A DNA stretch of 64,000 nucleotides from JADJNW01 sp964517145 (GTDB lineage Bacteria > Bacteroidota > Bacteroidia > Chitinophagales > Saprospiraceae): the NCBI GenBank assembly GCA_964517145.1, contig CAZFBN010000003.1, positions 1-64,000 of the forward strand, given 5' to 3'. The stretch's first letter is position 1, and each line of letters opens with the position of its first letter. The notes under the pieces were generated by a model. The model was not told where the DNA came from, made no database searches, and saw only the letters and a list, made by a program, of their open reading frames with translations. This document shows, piece after piece, positions 9,690 to 18,370 of this stretch. The position numbers and the translations under genes are program-made.

Positions 9690-10382
9690 GTGAAGCTACC
9701 AACGATTGATCCGTTAATAATTGCATTGGCAGTGTTGCCTGGCTTGTTCATTTGCTGGTACATTTATCGCACCGACAAGTACGAGCACGAGTCGCGCTGG
9801 CAGGTGTTGCTGGCGTTTGGCTCAGGCATTCTGGCAACTTATCCGATTATTCAATTGGAGGAATGGATCAATGCACGCTTTGACCGAAATTCTTACCAGA
9901 TCGGTAATCTGCTCTTGTTTTCTTTCCTGGCGGTTGCGCTGCTGGAAGAAATTATCAAGTTTTCCATACTGCTGCTTTGCTTTTATCCGCGCCGCTTTTT
10001 CAACGAACCGCTGGACGGCATTGTCTATAGCGTCATCATCGCCATGGGCTTCGCCACTACTGAAAATGTGCTGTATGCCCTGGAATTCGGCTTGGGTACC
10101 ACCATCCTCCGTGCTTTCACTGCCGTGCCGGCGCATGCGGTGTTCGCCATTTTAATTGGCTACTATGCCGGCAAAGCCAAATTTAAAAAAGCCCGGCAAA
10201 GCCAATTGCTGCTGAAAGGCTTGGTATTTTCGGTGCTCGCACATGGCATTTATGACGTACTCATTTTTCAGCAGCTTTACGAAGGCTTGATTATTCTGGT
10301 CATCGCCTTTCTCTGGCTCGCCATATATTTTGAACGGGAATTGATTAAAAAACAGCAGGAGGAGTCACCGTTTAAAAAATAA
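9690..10382 (+). CDS. PrsW-family intramembrane glutamic protease homologue
   Basis: Multi-spanning membrane protein of 230 residues with about seven hydrophobic helices. The family signature is present: EE in LLEEIIKFSIL (about residue 91), DGIVYSVIIAMGFATTEN, a conserved histidine in PAHAVFAILIGYYAGKAK, and a second histidine in LAHGIYDVL. PrsW cleaves an anti-sigma factor in Bacillus; most homologues elsewhere are uncharacterised. The start is a GTG (valine codon read as Met) because no in-frame ATG precedes the first helix. It is followed by the palindromic array at 10.4 kb. Confidence 0.88.
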   Translation: MKLPTIDPLIIALAVLPGLFICWYIYRTDKYEHESRWQVLLAFGSGILATYPIIQLEEWINARFDRNSYQIGNLLLFSFLAVALLEEIIKFSILLLCFYPRRFFNEPLDGIVYSVIIAMGFATTENVLYALEFGLGTTILRAFTAVPAHAVFAILIGYYAGKAKFKKARQSQLLLKGLVFSVLAHGIYDVLIFQQLYEGLIILVIAFLWLAIYFERELIKKQQEESPFKK

Positions 10383-10404
10383 CTTCCACCGCATTGCATC
10401 AAAT

Positions 10405-10758
10405 ACCCTAAAATTTTAGGTGTTGCGTTTAAAATTTTACCCTGCAGAGGGTAAACGTTTAGGCTGCGAGGCTAAAACTTTAGGTTGCCAACTCAAAAGT
10501 TTAGGATAGAAAGGGTAAAATTTTAGGTTTGGAACCTAAACGTTTAGGTTATCAGGCTAAAATTTTAGGTTCAGAATCTAAAATTTTAGGTTTCCTACCT
10601 AAAGTTTTAGGTTGTAGGGGTAAAAATTTGGGTTCCAAACCTAAACGTTTGGGCGCTCTACCTAAAATTTTAGGGTATAGAGGGTAAAAGTTTAGGCTCC
10701 CTACCTAAACCTTTAGGTAAAGCAGCTAAAATTTTGAGGAAAGAGCCAAAAATTTTAA
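10405..10758. repeat. Array of 17 palindromes with 21-22 bp period
   Basis: Seventeen copies of a dyad with consensus CCTAAANNTTTAGG occupy this spacer. Dyad centres lie near 10413, 10434, 10456, 10477, 10498, 10520, 10541, 10562, 10583, 10604, 10625, 10646, 10667, 10689, 10710, 10731 and 10752, so the steps are 21 bp except for three of 22 bp. The two central bases are mostly AT or CG; flanking spacers of about 7 bp vary. One frame of each unit reads Pro-Lys-x-Leu-Gly, but the 22-bp steps shift it, stops follow and no good start exists, so I treat it as non-coding. It lies between convergent genes and ends before a strong terminator. Role unknown. Confidence 0.9.
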
Positions 10759-10777
10759 ATAATTGATAAAGATTACC

Positions 10778-10813
10778 AAACCTATAAGGTTTCCGAAAAC
10801 CTTATAGGTTTTT
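10778..10813. terminator. Bidirectional intrinsic terminator
   Basis: A perfect 15-bp inverted repeat (10778-10792 with 10797-10811; loop CCGA) is followed by T residues on the plus strand and preceded by AAA on the other side. It lies between the convergent PrsW-like gene and the TPR gene, so it can stop transcripts from both sides. Confidence 0.9.
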
Positions 10814-10825
10814 ACTAGGCAATAA

Positions 10826-12793
10826 CTACCCCTTCGGTTTTACAAACTCCTGAAAAGGCGGGTAGTCGAAAAGGGGTATCAGCCAAGAATCAAATTGATA
10901 GACATCTCCACCAAATCTAAATCCTTCATGATAAGCTTGTTTTAATAATTCCACTGCCTTTTCTTTTTCGCCTAAATGCGCATAAATGGAAGCCTGCGTA
11001 TATTTTCTATTCCCCATAGAACCTCGCACATTATCTCTTTTCATCGTTTCAATTTGCTGAATAATGCTGTGCGCTTGGGCAGGGCCTACTTCTGGGTGTT
11101 TAGTAGCTATAATTCCTAAGGAGGTTATAAATTCTGGATCGTTTAGATCTTTATCAGATAATTCTTTAAAAATTTTCGCTGCATTTTCCCAATCTTCTTT
11201 CATATAGTACGACCATGCCAGCCATCGCCTGTCTGATTCTTTATCCGATTTTAAATAAACCCGCAGGGCTTTCTCCGCAAATTTTTTGGCTGATTTTTCA
11301 TTTTTCAACACGGACAATTCAAACGCTGTTATCAAATTCAGGATAGCAAAACCATTGCTGCCAAGGATATCTTCTCGTCGGCTATTTTCCTCAATTAACT
11401 TTTCAATAGCATCCATTTTTCCTAACCTGGTATAAGCCCTGATTAGGAACCAATAACAATTCCAAAACTTAGATTCTTCTGGGCAATACTGTTGAATAAG
11501 TTCTATGGCTTTCTCATATTGTCCGGTAAGAATATAGGCTTCTGCAAAGCCGCCTATCCTCGTGATATTTATTGAATTGTCCTCTATGTATTCAAAAGGC
11601 TTATAATTGAATTGAGACAGGATTTCGATTGCTTTATTCGGGCGATTGGTTCGTATAGCCAATTCACCAGCCGTAGTATTATCTCTTATATTTTGAGGAT
11701 CATTTAAATACAATTCTAGCCCTGCTTGATAGGCGCTTTCCAAATCTCCCTTGAATCGAGCATCGCATAGATTCCACCAAAGCTGTTCATACTCACTTAG
11801 TTTCTTGGTTTTTAAAACCCTTAAAATAGAATCTGTTTTTTCAGCCTGTTCCAAGTCCACATAAAGCCTTGCTAATTGAATTTGAGCGAAATTAAAATTG
11901 GAATCAACCTCCAAAGCTCGGTGGTACAATTGAATAGCTTCTGGGTCAGAATCCGCCCCCAAATCAATTGCTTTTAAATGAAGCTGATAGGCATCATAAG
12001 CCGGTGGGGCATACTTTTTCTTGTCCACCTCCGCTTTTGCGACCCAGTAACCCAAAACGAGTTGTTGCAGGCGATTGGCTAATTGCTCTTTATTATTTTG
12101 ATGCTCTTTAATGGTCGGAAATGTAAAAATTGTCTTTTTCTCCGCTGGGTCTTCCAGATACAAATTCACCAAGATAGAATCGCCACTTTGTGAAAAATAC
12201 GAGCCATTGATGACATAGCGCGCTGCCGTCACTTCCTGTATGGCGCTGAATTGATTGTTTTCCTTTTTATTTTTGACAAAATCCTGCACCGTCAAGGGGT
12301 TTACGACTTCAATACTATCCAATTGCATAAAGCCTTGATTAATCATTTCCGCCATGTAAGTACCCAGATTGTCCAGTTCCGGCTCATTGGTTTGATTTTC
12401 AAAAGGTAGAATGGCAAGGCGCTCCTGGCGGATTTCGGCAGGAAGTAAATCTTTTTCTTCTGAATTGCGCGTCAGCAGTAACCACACACCAATCGCGGAG
12501 GCTGCAATCAATGAAGCATAAAACAAGCGTTTTCTTGATTTTAAATTTTTAGGTTGCGTTTCTTCTTCATCCAACGGAACGTCCCCATCCTGCGCCCATG
12601 CCCAAATCAGCGCCACTGGAAAACCAATAATGAGTACCGTGAGCACCAATTTTATTGCCCATTTCGGAAAGTCAAAAACAGGAAAAGTCGTAGCCGCCAC
12701 CTGCGTAATGAGCCAGGAAGCCACCAGGTAAGCGGAGGCAACTTGGAAGATTTTGCGTTCTTTGAGTTCGGTGAAAAATTGTGGGGTGTTCAT
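10826..12793 (-). CDS. Membrane-anchored TolB-like/TPR protein
   Basis: 655 residues from the preferred start. After a short amphipathic N-terminus (FFTELKERKIFQVASAYLVASWLITQVAATTFPVF), two hydrophobic helices span about residues 12-70. A FlgO/TolB-like domain follows at about 125-240 (RLAILPFENQTNEPELDNLGTYMAEMINQGF), then at least eight TPR-like helix pairs to the C-terminus. This architecture is frequent in Bacteroidota and in adenylate-cyclase-associated proteins, where the N-terminal part is a membrane anchor. An upstream ATG at 12820 adds nine residues; I prefer 12793 because the conserved motif begins there. No catalytic domain was found; it is probably a scaffold or signalling adaptor. 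Confidence 0.8.
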   Translation of the reverse strand: MNTPQFFTELKERKIFQVASAYLVASWLITQVAATTFPVFDFPKWAIKLVLTVLIIGFPVALIWAWAQDGDVPLDEEETQPKNLKSRKRLFYASLIAASAIGVWLLLTRNSEEKDLLPAEIRQERLAILPFENQTNEPELDNLGTYMAEMINQGFMQLDSIEVVNPLTVQDFVKNKKENNQFSAIQEVTAARYVINGSYFSQSGDSILVNLYLEDPAEKKTIFTFPTIKEHQNNKEQLANRLQQLVLGYWVAKAEVDKKKYAPPAYDAYQLHLKAIDLGADSDPEAIQLYHRALEVDSNFNFAQIQLARLYVDLEQAEKTDSILRVLKTKKLSEYEQLWWNLCDARFKGDLESAYQAGLELYLNDPQNIRDNTTAGELAIRTNRPNKAIEILSQFNYKPFEYIEDNSINITRIGGFAEAYILTGQYEKAIELIQQYCPEESKFWNCYWFLIRAYTRLGKMDAIEKLIEENSRREDILGSNGFAILNLITAFELSVLKNEKSAKKFAEKALRVYLKSDKESDRRWLAWSYYMKEDWENAAKIFKELSDKDLNDPEFITSLGIIATKHPEVGPAQAHSIIQQIETMKRDNVRGSMGNRKYTQASIYAHLGEKEKAVELLKQAYHEGFRFGGDVYQFDSWLIPLFDYPPFQEFVKPKG

Positions 12794-12849
12794 GTTAAAA
12801 ATTTGAATAAATTTCGGCAATTTTATTTGAATGCAAAAAATTTATTTTA

Positions 12850-12891
12850 ATAAGGATGTCATCACTTGGAGTGATGACATCCTTATCTTTG
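12850..12891 (+). promoter_or_regulatory. Promoter with overlapping 16-bp inverted repeat
   Basis: A perfect 16-bp inverted repeat (12850-12865 and 12871-12886, loop TTGGA) overlaps a Bacteroidota -7 box TATCTTTG at 12884-12891. TTG at 12866-12868 is a possible -33 element, though its spacing (15 bp) is short. Transcription would begin near 12898, 26 bp before the oxidoreductase ATG. The position between divergent genes argues against a terminator; an operator or a leader hairpin fits better. Confidence 0.6.
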
Positions 12892-12923
12892 CTTATATCT
12901 TCTTGAACCTAATTCCTTTAATC

Positions 12924-14096
12924 ATGGCAAACTCCATCACCAGAAAAAAATTCTTAAATGATGTCGGTACGGTCGGCGCAGTGGCGCTGATTGCACCGTC
13001 TATTTTACAAGCGAATGCTTTGCCGGTTTTTGACAAAAAAATACGCGTAGCAATCATCGGCTGTGGCAGTGTTTCCGGGGTTTATCTGCCGCATTTGAGT
13101 AAATCACCGTATGTGGAAGTCGTAAGCGCTTGCGATATCAAGCCCGATCGCGCCGCGAAACGCGCACAGGAATTCAACATTCCAAATCAATATCCGCACA
13201 TTGACCAGTTGCTGGCGGGCGCATCGTTTGATCTGATGATTAACCTGACGAATATGCAGGAGCATTATCATCTGAATAAGCAGGCTTTGCAGGCGGGCAA
13301 GCACGTGTGGAGCGAAAAGCCGCTGGCGAATACCTACAAGCAGGGCAAGGAACTGCTGGCATTGGCGAAACAAAAAGGCGTGCGCATCTGGGGCGCTCCG
13401 GCTGTGGTGAACAGTCCGCAATTTGCATTCATGTCGAAAGCCATTCAGGAGGGCAAGCTCGGTAGGGTATCGTGTGCGCACGCGCATTATGGGCACGAGG
13501 GACCGGGCTGGTCGGCATTTTTTTACGAAAAAGGTGGTGGAAGTCTGCCGGATTTGGCAGTGTATAATTTGGCGACTTTGTCAGGATTGCTGGGTCCGGT
13601 GAAGTCAGTCGTAGCAATGACCAACATTATTACCCCCACCCGCAAAGTGGATGACAAAGGCACCATCAAAGTGGAAGCAGAAGACAACGCAATGGTACTC
13701 ATGGAACACCGCAGCGGCGCACTCTCGCACGTGCAAAGTGGTTTCAATTATTTTGATCCGTACGGACACGGCGGCACCGGGCAGGAAAAAGCGACCATTT
13801 CGGTGTGGGGTACGGAGGGCAATATCCACATGATTGGCTACGACTGGGCACCTGGCGGCGTGGATATGGCGACTAAAGCCGACGACAAAACCAAACGCTA
13901 TGTGCCGGACACGAACGGCTATGTGTGGGAACAAGGCGCGAGTGTCATTTGCGAAAGCTTAGTGACTGGTAAAGAACCACTTATAACGGTCGAACATTCC
14001 TTACATGTATTGGAGATTATAGAAGCGGCACGTAAATCGCAGGAAACCGGCAAGCGGATTCAATTGGAATCGGTGTTTAAATATCCGGTTGTTTAA
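12924..14096 (+). CDS. Gfo/Idh/MocA-family oxidoreductase, probably exported
   Basis: 390-residue NAD(P)-dependent oxidoreductase. The N-terminus reads SITRKKFLNDVGTVGAVALIAPSIL, a twin-arginine-like export signal with Arg-Lys in place of Arg-Arg. The Rossmann fold starts with RVAIIGCGSVSGVYLPHL (about residue 35) and the EKPLANT motif that defines the family is at about residue 132. The central beta-sheet domain follows. An ATG at 12831 in the same frame was rejected because it would translate through the promoter inverted repeat. Bacteroidota carry many exported members that act on sugars or glycosides; the substrate is unknown. It is divergent from the TPR gene. Confidence 0.9.
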   Translation: MANSITRKKFLNDVGTVGAVALIAPSILQANALPVFDKKIRVAIIGCGSVSGVYLPHLSKSPYVEVVSACDIKPDRAAKRAQEFNIPNQYPHIDQLLAGASFDLMINLTNMQEHYHLNKQALQAGKHVWSEKPLANTYKQGKELLALAKQKGVRIWGAPAVVNSPQFAFMSKAIQEGKLGRVSCAHAHYGHEGPGWSAFFYEKGGGSLPDLAVYNLATLSGLLGPVKSVVAMTNIITPTRKVDDKGTIKVEAEDNAMVLMEHRSGALSHVQSGFNYFDPYGHGGTGQEKATISVWGTEGNIHMIGYDWAPGGVDMATKADDKTKRYVPDTNGYVWEQGASVICESLVTGKEPLITVEHSLHVLEIIEAARKSQETGKRIQLESVFKYPVV

Positions 14097-14204
14097 TGGT
14101 CGCTTAAAACGCAATAGGAACGCTGGTGACGCTGATTGAACTGATGTTCGCAGATTTTTGTCATCCGCGTTTCTATTCTCCTATCTCCCCATTCCCCAAT
14201 CTTC

Positions 14205-15653
14205 CTACTTTCCATATTTTACGCATACATTTTTCGCCTCTGTAAAAAAGCGCAGCGCTTCAAAGCCACCTTCGCGCCCAACGCCGGAATTTTTCACCCC
14301 GCCAAATGGCGTTCGCAAATCGCGCAGCATCCAGCAGTTGATCCAGACAATGCCTGCTTGCAGTTGCTCAGCGACCCGATTCGCGCGGGAAATATCTTGT
14401 GTCCAGACGGTGCTGGCGAGTCCGTAACCCGTGCCATTGGCGAGTTGAATGGCTTCTTCTTCGGTGTCAAAAGGGGCAATGCTGATGACCGGACCGAAGA
14501 TTTCTTCCTGATTACAACGGCAGTCATTCGACAAACCTTCAATAATGGCAGGACTTAAAAAATAGCCTTCGGAATTCTCGCCTTCTATTTGCAATCGCTC
14601 GCCGCCACACAAAATCGTGCCACCTTCTTCTTTCGCCAAAGCCAGATAACCTTGTACTTTTTCCAGATGCTGTTGGGACACCAAAGCGCCGAGGTCAACA
14701 TTCGCATCCAATGGATTGCCCGTTTTTAAATTTTCAATTCGTTTAATTAATTCATTTTTAAACTGTTCATAAATAGGACGTTGCACATAAACCCTTGAGC
14801 CGCAGAGGCAAATTTGACCATTATTTGCAAAAGAAGACCGAATCGTTGTTGTAATCGCTTGTTCAAAATCGCAATCGGTGAAGATGAGATTCGGATTCTT
14901 ACCACCCAATTCCAGTGATAACTTTTTAAACATCGGCGCGGCGACTTGTGCAATTTTTCTGCCCGTCACCGTTCCGCCCGTAAAAGAAATGGCTTTGATT
15001 TTTGGATGCTCGACAATCGCCTGACCTGCTTTGCCACCCAAGCCATGCACGATGTTCAACACACCAGCAGGCAATCCCGCTTCGATACAAATTTGCGAGA
15101 GCATAAATGCCGTCATCGGCGTGAGTTCAGAGGGTTTTGCCACCACGCAATTACCCGCCGCCAATGCTGGTGCGATTTTCCAGGTAAAAAGATAAAGCGG
15201 TAAGTTCCATGGAGAGATGCAGCCCACGACGCCCAAAGGTTGACGCAGCGTATAATTCACCGCCTGGTGCTCCATGTGAAAAGCTTCTGAGCCAAACTGC
15301 GTAATGGCATTTGCAAAAAAACGAAAGTTCGCCTGTGCGCGCGGGATGTCCACGGTACGAGCAGTGGTGATGGCTTTGCCAGCATCCATGCTTTCTGCCA
15401 GCGCCAATGCTTCCAATTTTTGCTCAATCAAATCGGCTATGCGAATCAACATTCGAGAACGCGCTTCAATGCCGCAGCTCGACCATTGTGGAAAGGCATT
15501 CTCAGCAGCTTCCACAGCGAGTTGCACGTCGCGCTCGTCGGAATCAGGAATTTGGGCGTATATTTTCCCCTTAGCTGGATTGATATTTTCCAAATAGGCA
15601 CCAGAGTAAGGCGGCACGTGAATGTGGTCAATAAAATTTTTTATAAATATCAT
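14205..15653 (-). CDS. Aldehyde dehydrogenase (2-aminomuconate semialdehyde dehydrogenase-like)
   Basis: NAD-dependent aldehyde dehydrogenase of 482 residues. The cofactor region reads ISPWNLPLYLFTWKIAPALAAGN; the general-base glutamate is in LELGGKNPN (about 252) and the nucleophilic cysteine is in NNGQICLCGSR (about 286). It most resembles the ALDH8/aminomuconate-semialdehyde group, which in Bacteroidota can serve tryptophan breakdown by the kynurenine route; this assignment is inference from overall likeness. The gene is divergent from nadB with a 144-bp shared spacer. Convergent with the oxidoreductase gene; the 108-bp gap contains a pyrimidine-rich CTATTCTCCTATC stretch. Confidence 0.85.
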   Translation of the reverse strand: MIFIKNFIDHIHVPPYSGAYLENINPAKGKIYAQIPDSDERDVQLAVEAAENAFPQWSSCGIEARSRMLIRIADLIEQKLEALALAESMDAGKAITTARTVDIPRAQANFRFFANAITQFGSEAFHMEHQAVNYTLRQPLGVVGCISPWNLPLYLFTWKIAPALAAGNCVVAKPSELTPMTAFMLSQICIEAGLPAGVLNIVHGLGGKAGQAIVEHPKIKAISFTGGTVTGRKIAQVAAPMFKKLSLELGGKNPNLIFTDCDFEQAITTTIRSSFANNGQICLCGSRVYVQRPIYEQFKNELIKRIENLKTGNPLDANVDLGALVSQQHLEKVQGYLALAKEEGGTILCGGERLQIEGENSEGYFLSPAIIEGLSNDCRCNQEEIFGPVISIAPFDTEEEAIQLANGTGYGLASTVWTQDISRANRVAEQLQAGIVWINCWMLRDLRTPFGGVKNSGVGREGGFEALRFFTEAKNVCVKYGK

Positions 15654-15746
15654 GTTATCAGTCCATTATTATAAGCGATGATTAGAATGCTGTGTAAATT
15701 TAAAGTAAAATCAAGAGCTAATATTTTAAATTTTTTACAACAATTC

Positions 15747-15777
15747 TTTCGCAAAAACAATTTCTATCTTAGTTTTG
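15747..15777 (+). promoter_or_regulatory. Promoter of nadB
   Basis: TTTC at 15747-15750, 19 bp, then TAGTTTTG at 15770-15777, a full match to the Bacteroidota -7 consensus TAnnTTTG. The predicted transcription start is about 14 bp before the ATG at 15798, which supports that start over the longer frame. Confidence 0.65.
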
Positions 15778-15797
15778 AAATCAAACTAACTAAGGTA

Positions 15798-17393
15798 ATG
15801 CAAACAGACATTCTCATCCTCGGCTCCGGTATTGGAGGTTTATCCACCGCAATTCAGATCGCTTTGCGGCGTCCCGATTTGAAAATCACCGTTTTAACCA
15901 AAACGCAGGAAGGCGAAAGCAACACGCGCTATGCGCAGGGCGGCGTGGCGGCTGTGTGGAACGGCGAAACAGATTCTTTTGAAAAACATCAGGAAGATAC
16001 GCTGGATGCCGGCGACGACTTGTGCGATGAAAAAATTGTGGAAATCGTGGTGCAGGAAGGTCCGCAGCGGGTACAAGAAATCATTGAGTGGGGTGCACGG
16101 TTTGATAAAAAACAAGATGCGTATGACCTTGGGCGTGAGGGCGGTCATTCGGAAAATCGAATTTTACATTACAAAGACCTCACCGGCTGGGAAATGCAGC
16201 GCGCGCTGATGGCGAAAGCTGATACGCTGCCGAATATTGAAGTGCTGGAACATTATTTTGCGGTGGACGTGATTACGCAGCACCACCTGGGTTATACCGT
16301 GACACGCCTCATGCCGGATATCGAATGCTATGGCGTGTATGCACTGAATAAGCACACGGGTGAAATTGAAAAATTTTTGGCAAAAGTGACGGTTATTGCG
16401 ACGGGAGGAGCGGGGCAAGTTTATCGAAATACAACCAATCCAGTGATTGCAAGCGGCGATGGTATTGCTATGGTGTATCGAGCCAAGGGCTGGGTGGAAA
16501 ATATGGAATTTGTACAATTTCACCCAACAGCATTGTACAATCCTGCTGGAGAAAATCCGGTTTTTCTGGTTTCAGAAGCCGTGCGTGGCTACGGTGGTAT
16601 TTTAAAAACGCCTGCTGGTGAGGAATTTATGCACAAGTACGATGAGCGTTTGTCACTGGCGCCACGCGACATTGTTGCTCGTGCGATTGATAATGAAATG
16701 AAACTCAGTGGCGAAGAGTGCATGTATTTGGATTGTCGGCATTTGGAAAAAGAAGGCTTTGTTGCGCATTTTCCAACGATTTATGAAAAATGTTTGAGCA
16801 TCGGCATTGACCCCATGAAAGATATGATTCCGGTGGTGCCGGCGTGCCATTACATGTGCGGTGGCATTCGGGTGGATGAGATGGGGCGCAGCACGATTCA
16901 TCGTTTGTATGCGGTAGGCGAATGCACTTGCACCGGCTTACACGGTGCTAATCGCCTGGCTTCCAACTCTTTACTCGAAGCGATGGTTTTTGCATATCGT
17001 ATTGCACAGGATGTGTTGCCTCTGGTTGATAACTGGACGATTCAACACAACATTCCTGCCTGGGACGCACGCGGCACTACCGATCCGAAAGAAATGGTAT
17101 TGATTACACAGAGTTTAAAAGAATTGAAGGAAATTATGAGTTATTACGTGGGCATTGTGCGTTCCAATGTGCGTTTGAAAAGAGCCTTGGATCGCTTGTA
17201 CATTTTGTACCGGGAAACCGAGCAATTGTATGAAACGACCACCATTTCGCCGCAGTTGTGCGAATTGCGCAATCTGATTAGCATTGCGTACCTGATTACA
17301 CGGTCTGCTTCTATGCGCAAAGAAAGTCGCGGCTTGCATTACACCACCGATTATCCTGATAAACAGCCCTTTATTCAAACTTTACTTTTATAA
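15798..17393 (+). CDS. nadB: L-aspartate oxidase
   Basis: FAD enzyme that oxidises aspartate to iminoaspartate, the first step of de novo NAD synthesis. The 531-residue product starts TDILILGSGIGGLSTAIQIA (dinucleotide-binding GxGxxG) and has the family block TRYAQGGVAAVW (about 45-57), the HxxGREGGHS-like catalytic loop (LGREGGHSENRILH), HPTALY, and GANRLASNSLLEAMVFA near residue 385. The frame is open 40 codons further upstream, but that region carries the promoter box. The 3' end overlaps the convergent PorP/SprF gene by six bases. No nadA or nadC is adjacent. Confidence 0.95.
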   Translation: MQTDILILGSGIGGLSTAIQIALRRPDLKITVLTKTQEGESNTRYAQGGVAAVWNGETDSFEKHQEDTLDAGDDLCDEKIVEIVVQEGPQRVQEIIEWGARFDKKQDAYDLGREGGHSENRILHYKDLTGWEMQRALMAKADTLPNIEVLEHYFAVDVITQHHLGYTVTRLMPDIECYGVYALNKHTGEIEKFLAKVTVIATGGAGQVYRNTTNPVIASGDGIAMVYRAKGWVENMEFVQFHPTALYNPAGENPVFLVSEAVRGYGGILKTPAGEEFMHKYDERLSLAPRDIVARAIDNEMKLSGEECMYLDCRHLEKEGFVAHFPTIYEKCLSIGIDPMKDMIPVVPACHYMCGGIRVDEMGRSTIHRLYAVGECTCTGLHGANRLASNSLLEAMVFAYRIAQDVLPLVDNWTIQHNIPAWDARGTTDPKEMVLITQSLKELKEIMSYYVGIVRSNVRLKRALDRLYILYRETEQLYETTTISPQLCELRNLISIAYLITRSASMRKESRGLHYTTDYPDKQPFIQTLLL

Positions 17394-18326
17394 TGCAAAA
17401 CGATATGCGAAGTTGATTTCAACGCCTGCACCTCGGAAATTGCCAAAGTCGCCGATGTTATAAGACCCTAGCGCCCCAATGCGCCAGTAATCGGTTTTTG
17501 AAAAGCCTGCTTTGGTAATAATGCCCAATTGCAGCGCCATTGTTTGGTTGGTGGAGTACGTCACCGCTGTCCAGAATGTTTCGTACATTTCCATTTTCAC
17601 ATTGATATTGGCATTCAAATTATTTTGAGTGCTATAATTTATCCATGCAGAGGGTTCAATAAAGAATTTATCATTCACCAAACGTGCTCCAACCAAAGCA
17701 TTGCCGTGAATGGCGCGTTTCCAATTGGCAAAGCGGCTACCCTCTTTGATGACCAAATCTGCCGGAAACACTTGGTTCGCCGCAGCGCCAAAGTAAAAAG
17801 CGCTTTCCTCCTCATGACTTTTACGCCGTGTGCCCGCATACGTGGTATAAAAAAAACCTACGCCTGCATTGAAACGCATGTCGCTGCTTTCTCCAAGAGG
17901 TACCAGGTTATCATCGGGGTCGTTCACTACAATTTCAACTGCATCCACTAAATATTGTGACGCATTCACCGAAGCGCCAATCGTAGCACGATCATAACGA
18001 CCAAACCCTGGTTGGAATTTGTACGCATAGGTAAGTGCTAAGGTTGAGGCGGTAAAAGGTTGAATTTTATCGTGCATAAAGTAGCCGCCAAGACTCATAT
18101 TGGCATCTTCAAATGGGTATTGTGCCGCAATAATAGCGGTGCGAGGGGCATTGTCAAACCCAAACCACTGTTGGCGGTAATTGGCGCTTGCTTCCCAATA
18201 ATCGTAGGTGGCGGTCATGGCAGGATTCCACACAAAAGCCAATTCGTCAAAAGCACTGCGATCTGGCAATTGCTGAGCTGACAATATTATAGGCATTGAA
18301 ATAATAAAAAGTAAAATATAGCGCAT
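17388..18326 (-). CDS. PorP/SprF-family type IX secretion outer membrane protein
   Basis: 312-residue protein with a signal peptide (MRYILLFIISMPIILSAQ) and then the PorP/SprF start QLPDRSAFDELAFVWNPAMTATYDYWEASANYRQQWFGF. The rest is a 14-strand-type barrel with aromatic strand ends, closing with NFAYRFAL. Members are outer membrane partners of T9SS substrates that carry type B C-terminal domains; SprF is needed for SprB export in Flavobacterium johnsoniae. Here it lies 44 bp downstream of exactly such a substrate on the same strand, so the two form a secretion and anchoring pair. Its 3' end overlaps nadB by six bases. Confidence 0.93.
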   Translation of the reverse strand: MRYILLFIISMPIILSAQQLPDRSAFDELAFVWNPAMTATYDYWEASANYRQQWFGFDNAPRTAIIAAQYPFEDANMSLGGYFMHDKIQPFTASTLALTYAYKFQPGFGRYDRATIGASVNASQYLVDAVEIVVNDPDDNLVPLGESSDMRFNAGVGFFYTTYAGTRRKSHEEESAFYFGAAANQVFPADLVIKEGSRFANWKRAIHGNALVGARLVNDKFFIEPSAWINYSTQNNLNANINVKMEMYETFWTAVTYSTNQTMALQLGIITKAGFSKTDYWRIGALGSYNIGDFGNFRGAGVEINFAYRFAL

Positions 18327-18370
18327 TCCCGTTTTTTTTAATGATCGGTTAATGGTTTACACGTGTTGCG

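Noticed and set aside
10505..10683. Open frame with a seven-residue Pro-Lys-x-Leu-Gly pattern inside the palindromic array
   Set aside because: It has no good start codon, the frame is broken by 22-bp steps on both sides, and the palindromic symmetry at DNA level explains the pattern better.
10405..10758. CRISPR array
   Set aside because: Units are short palindromes with about 7-bp variable parts, far too short for spacers, and no cas genes are present.
12831..12923. Upstream start for the Gfo/Idh/MocA gene
   Set aside because: It would translate the promoter and its inverted repeat; the Tat-like signal begins at 12924.
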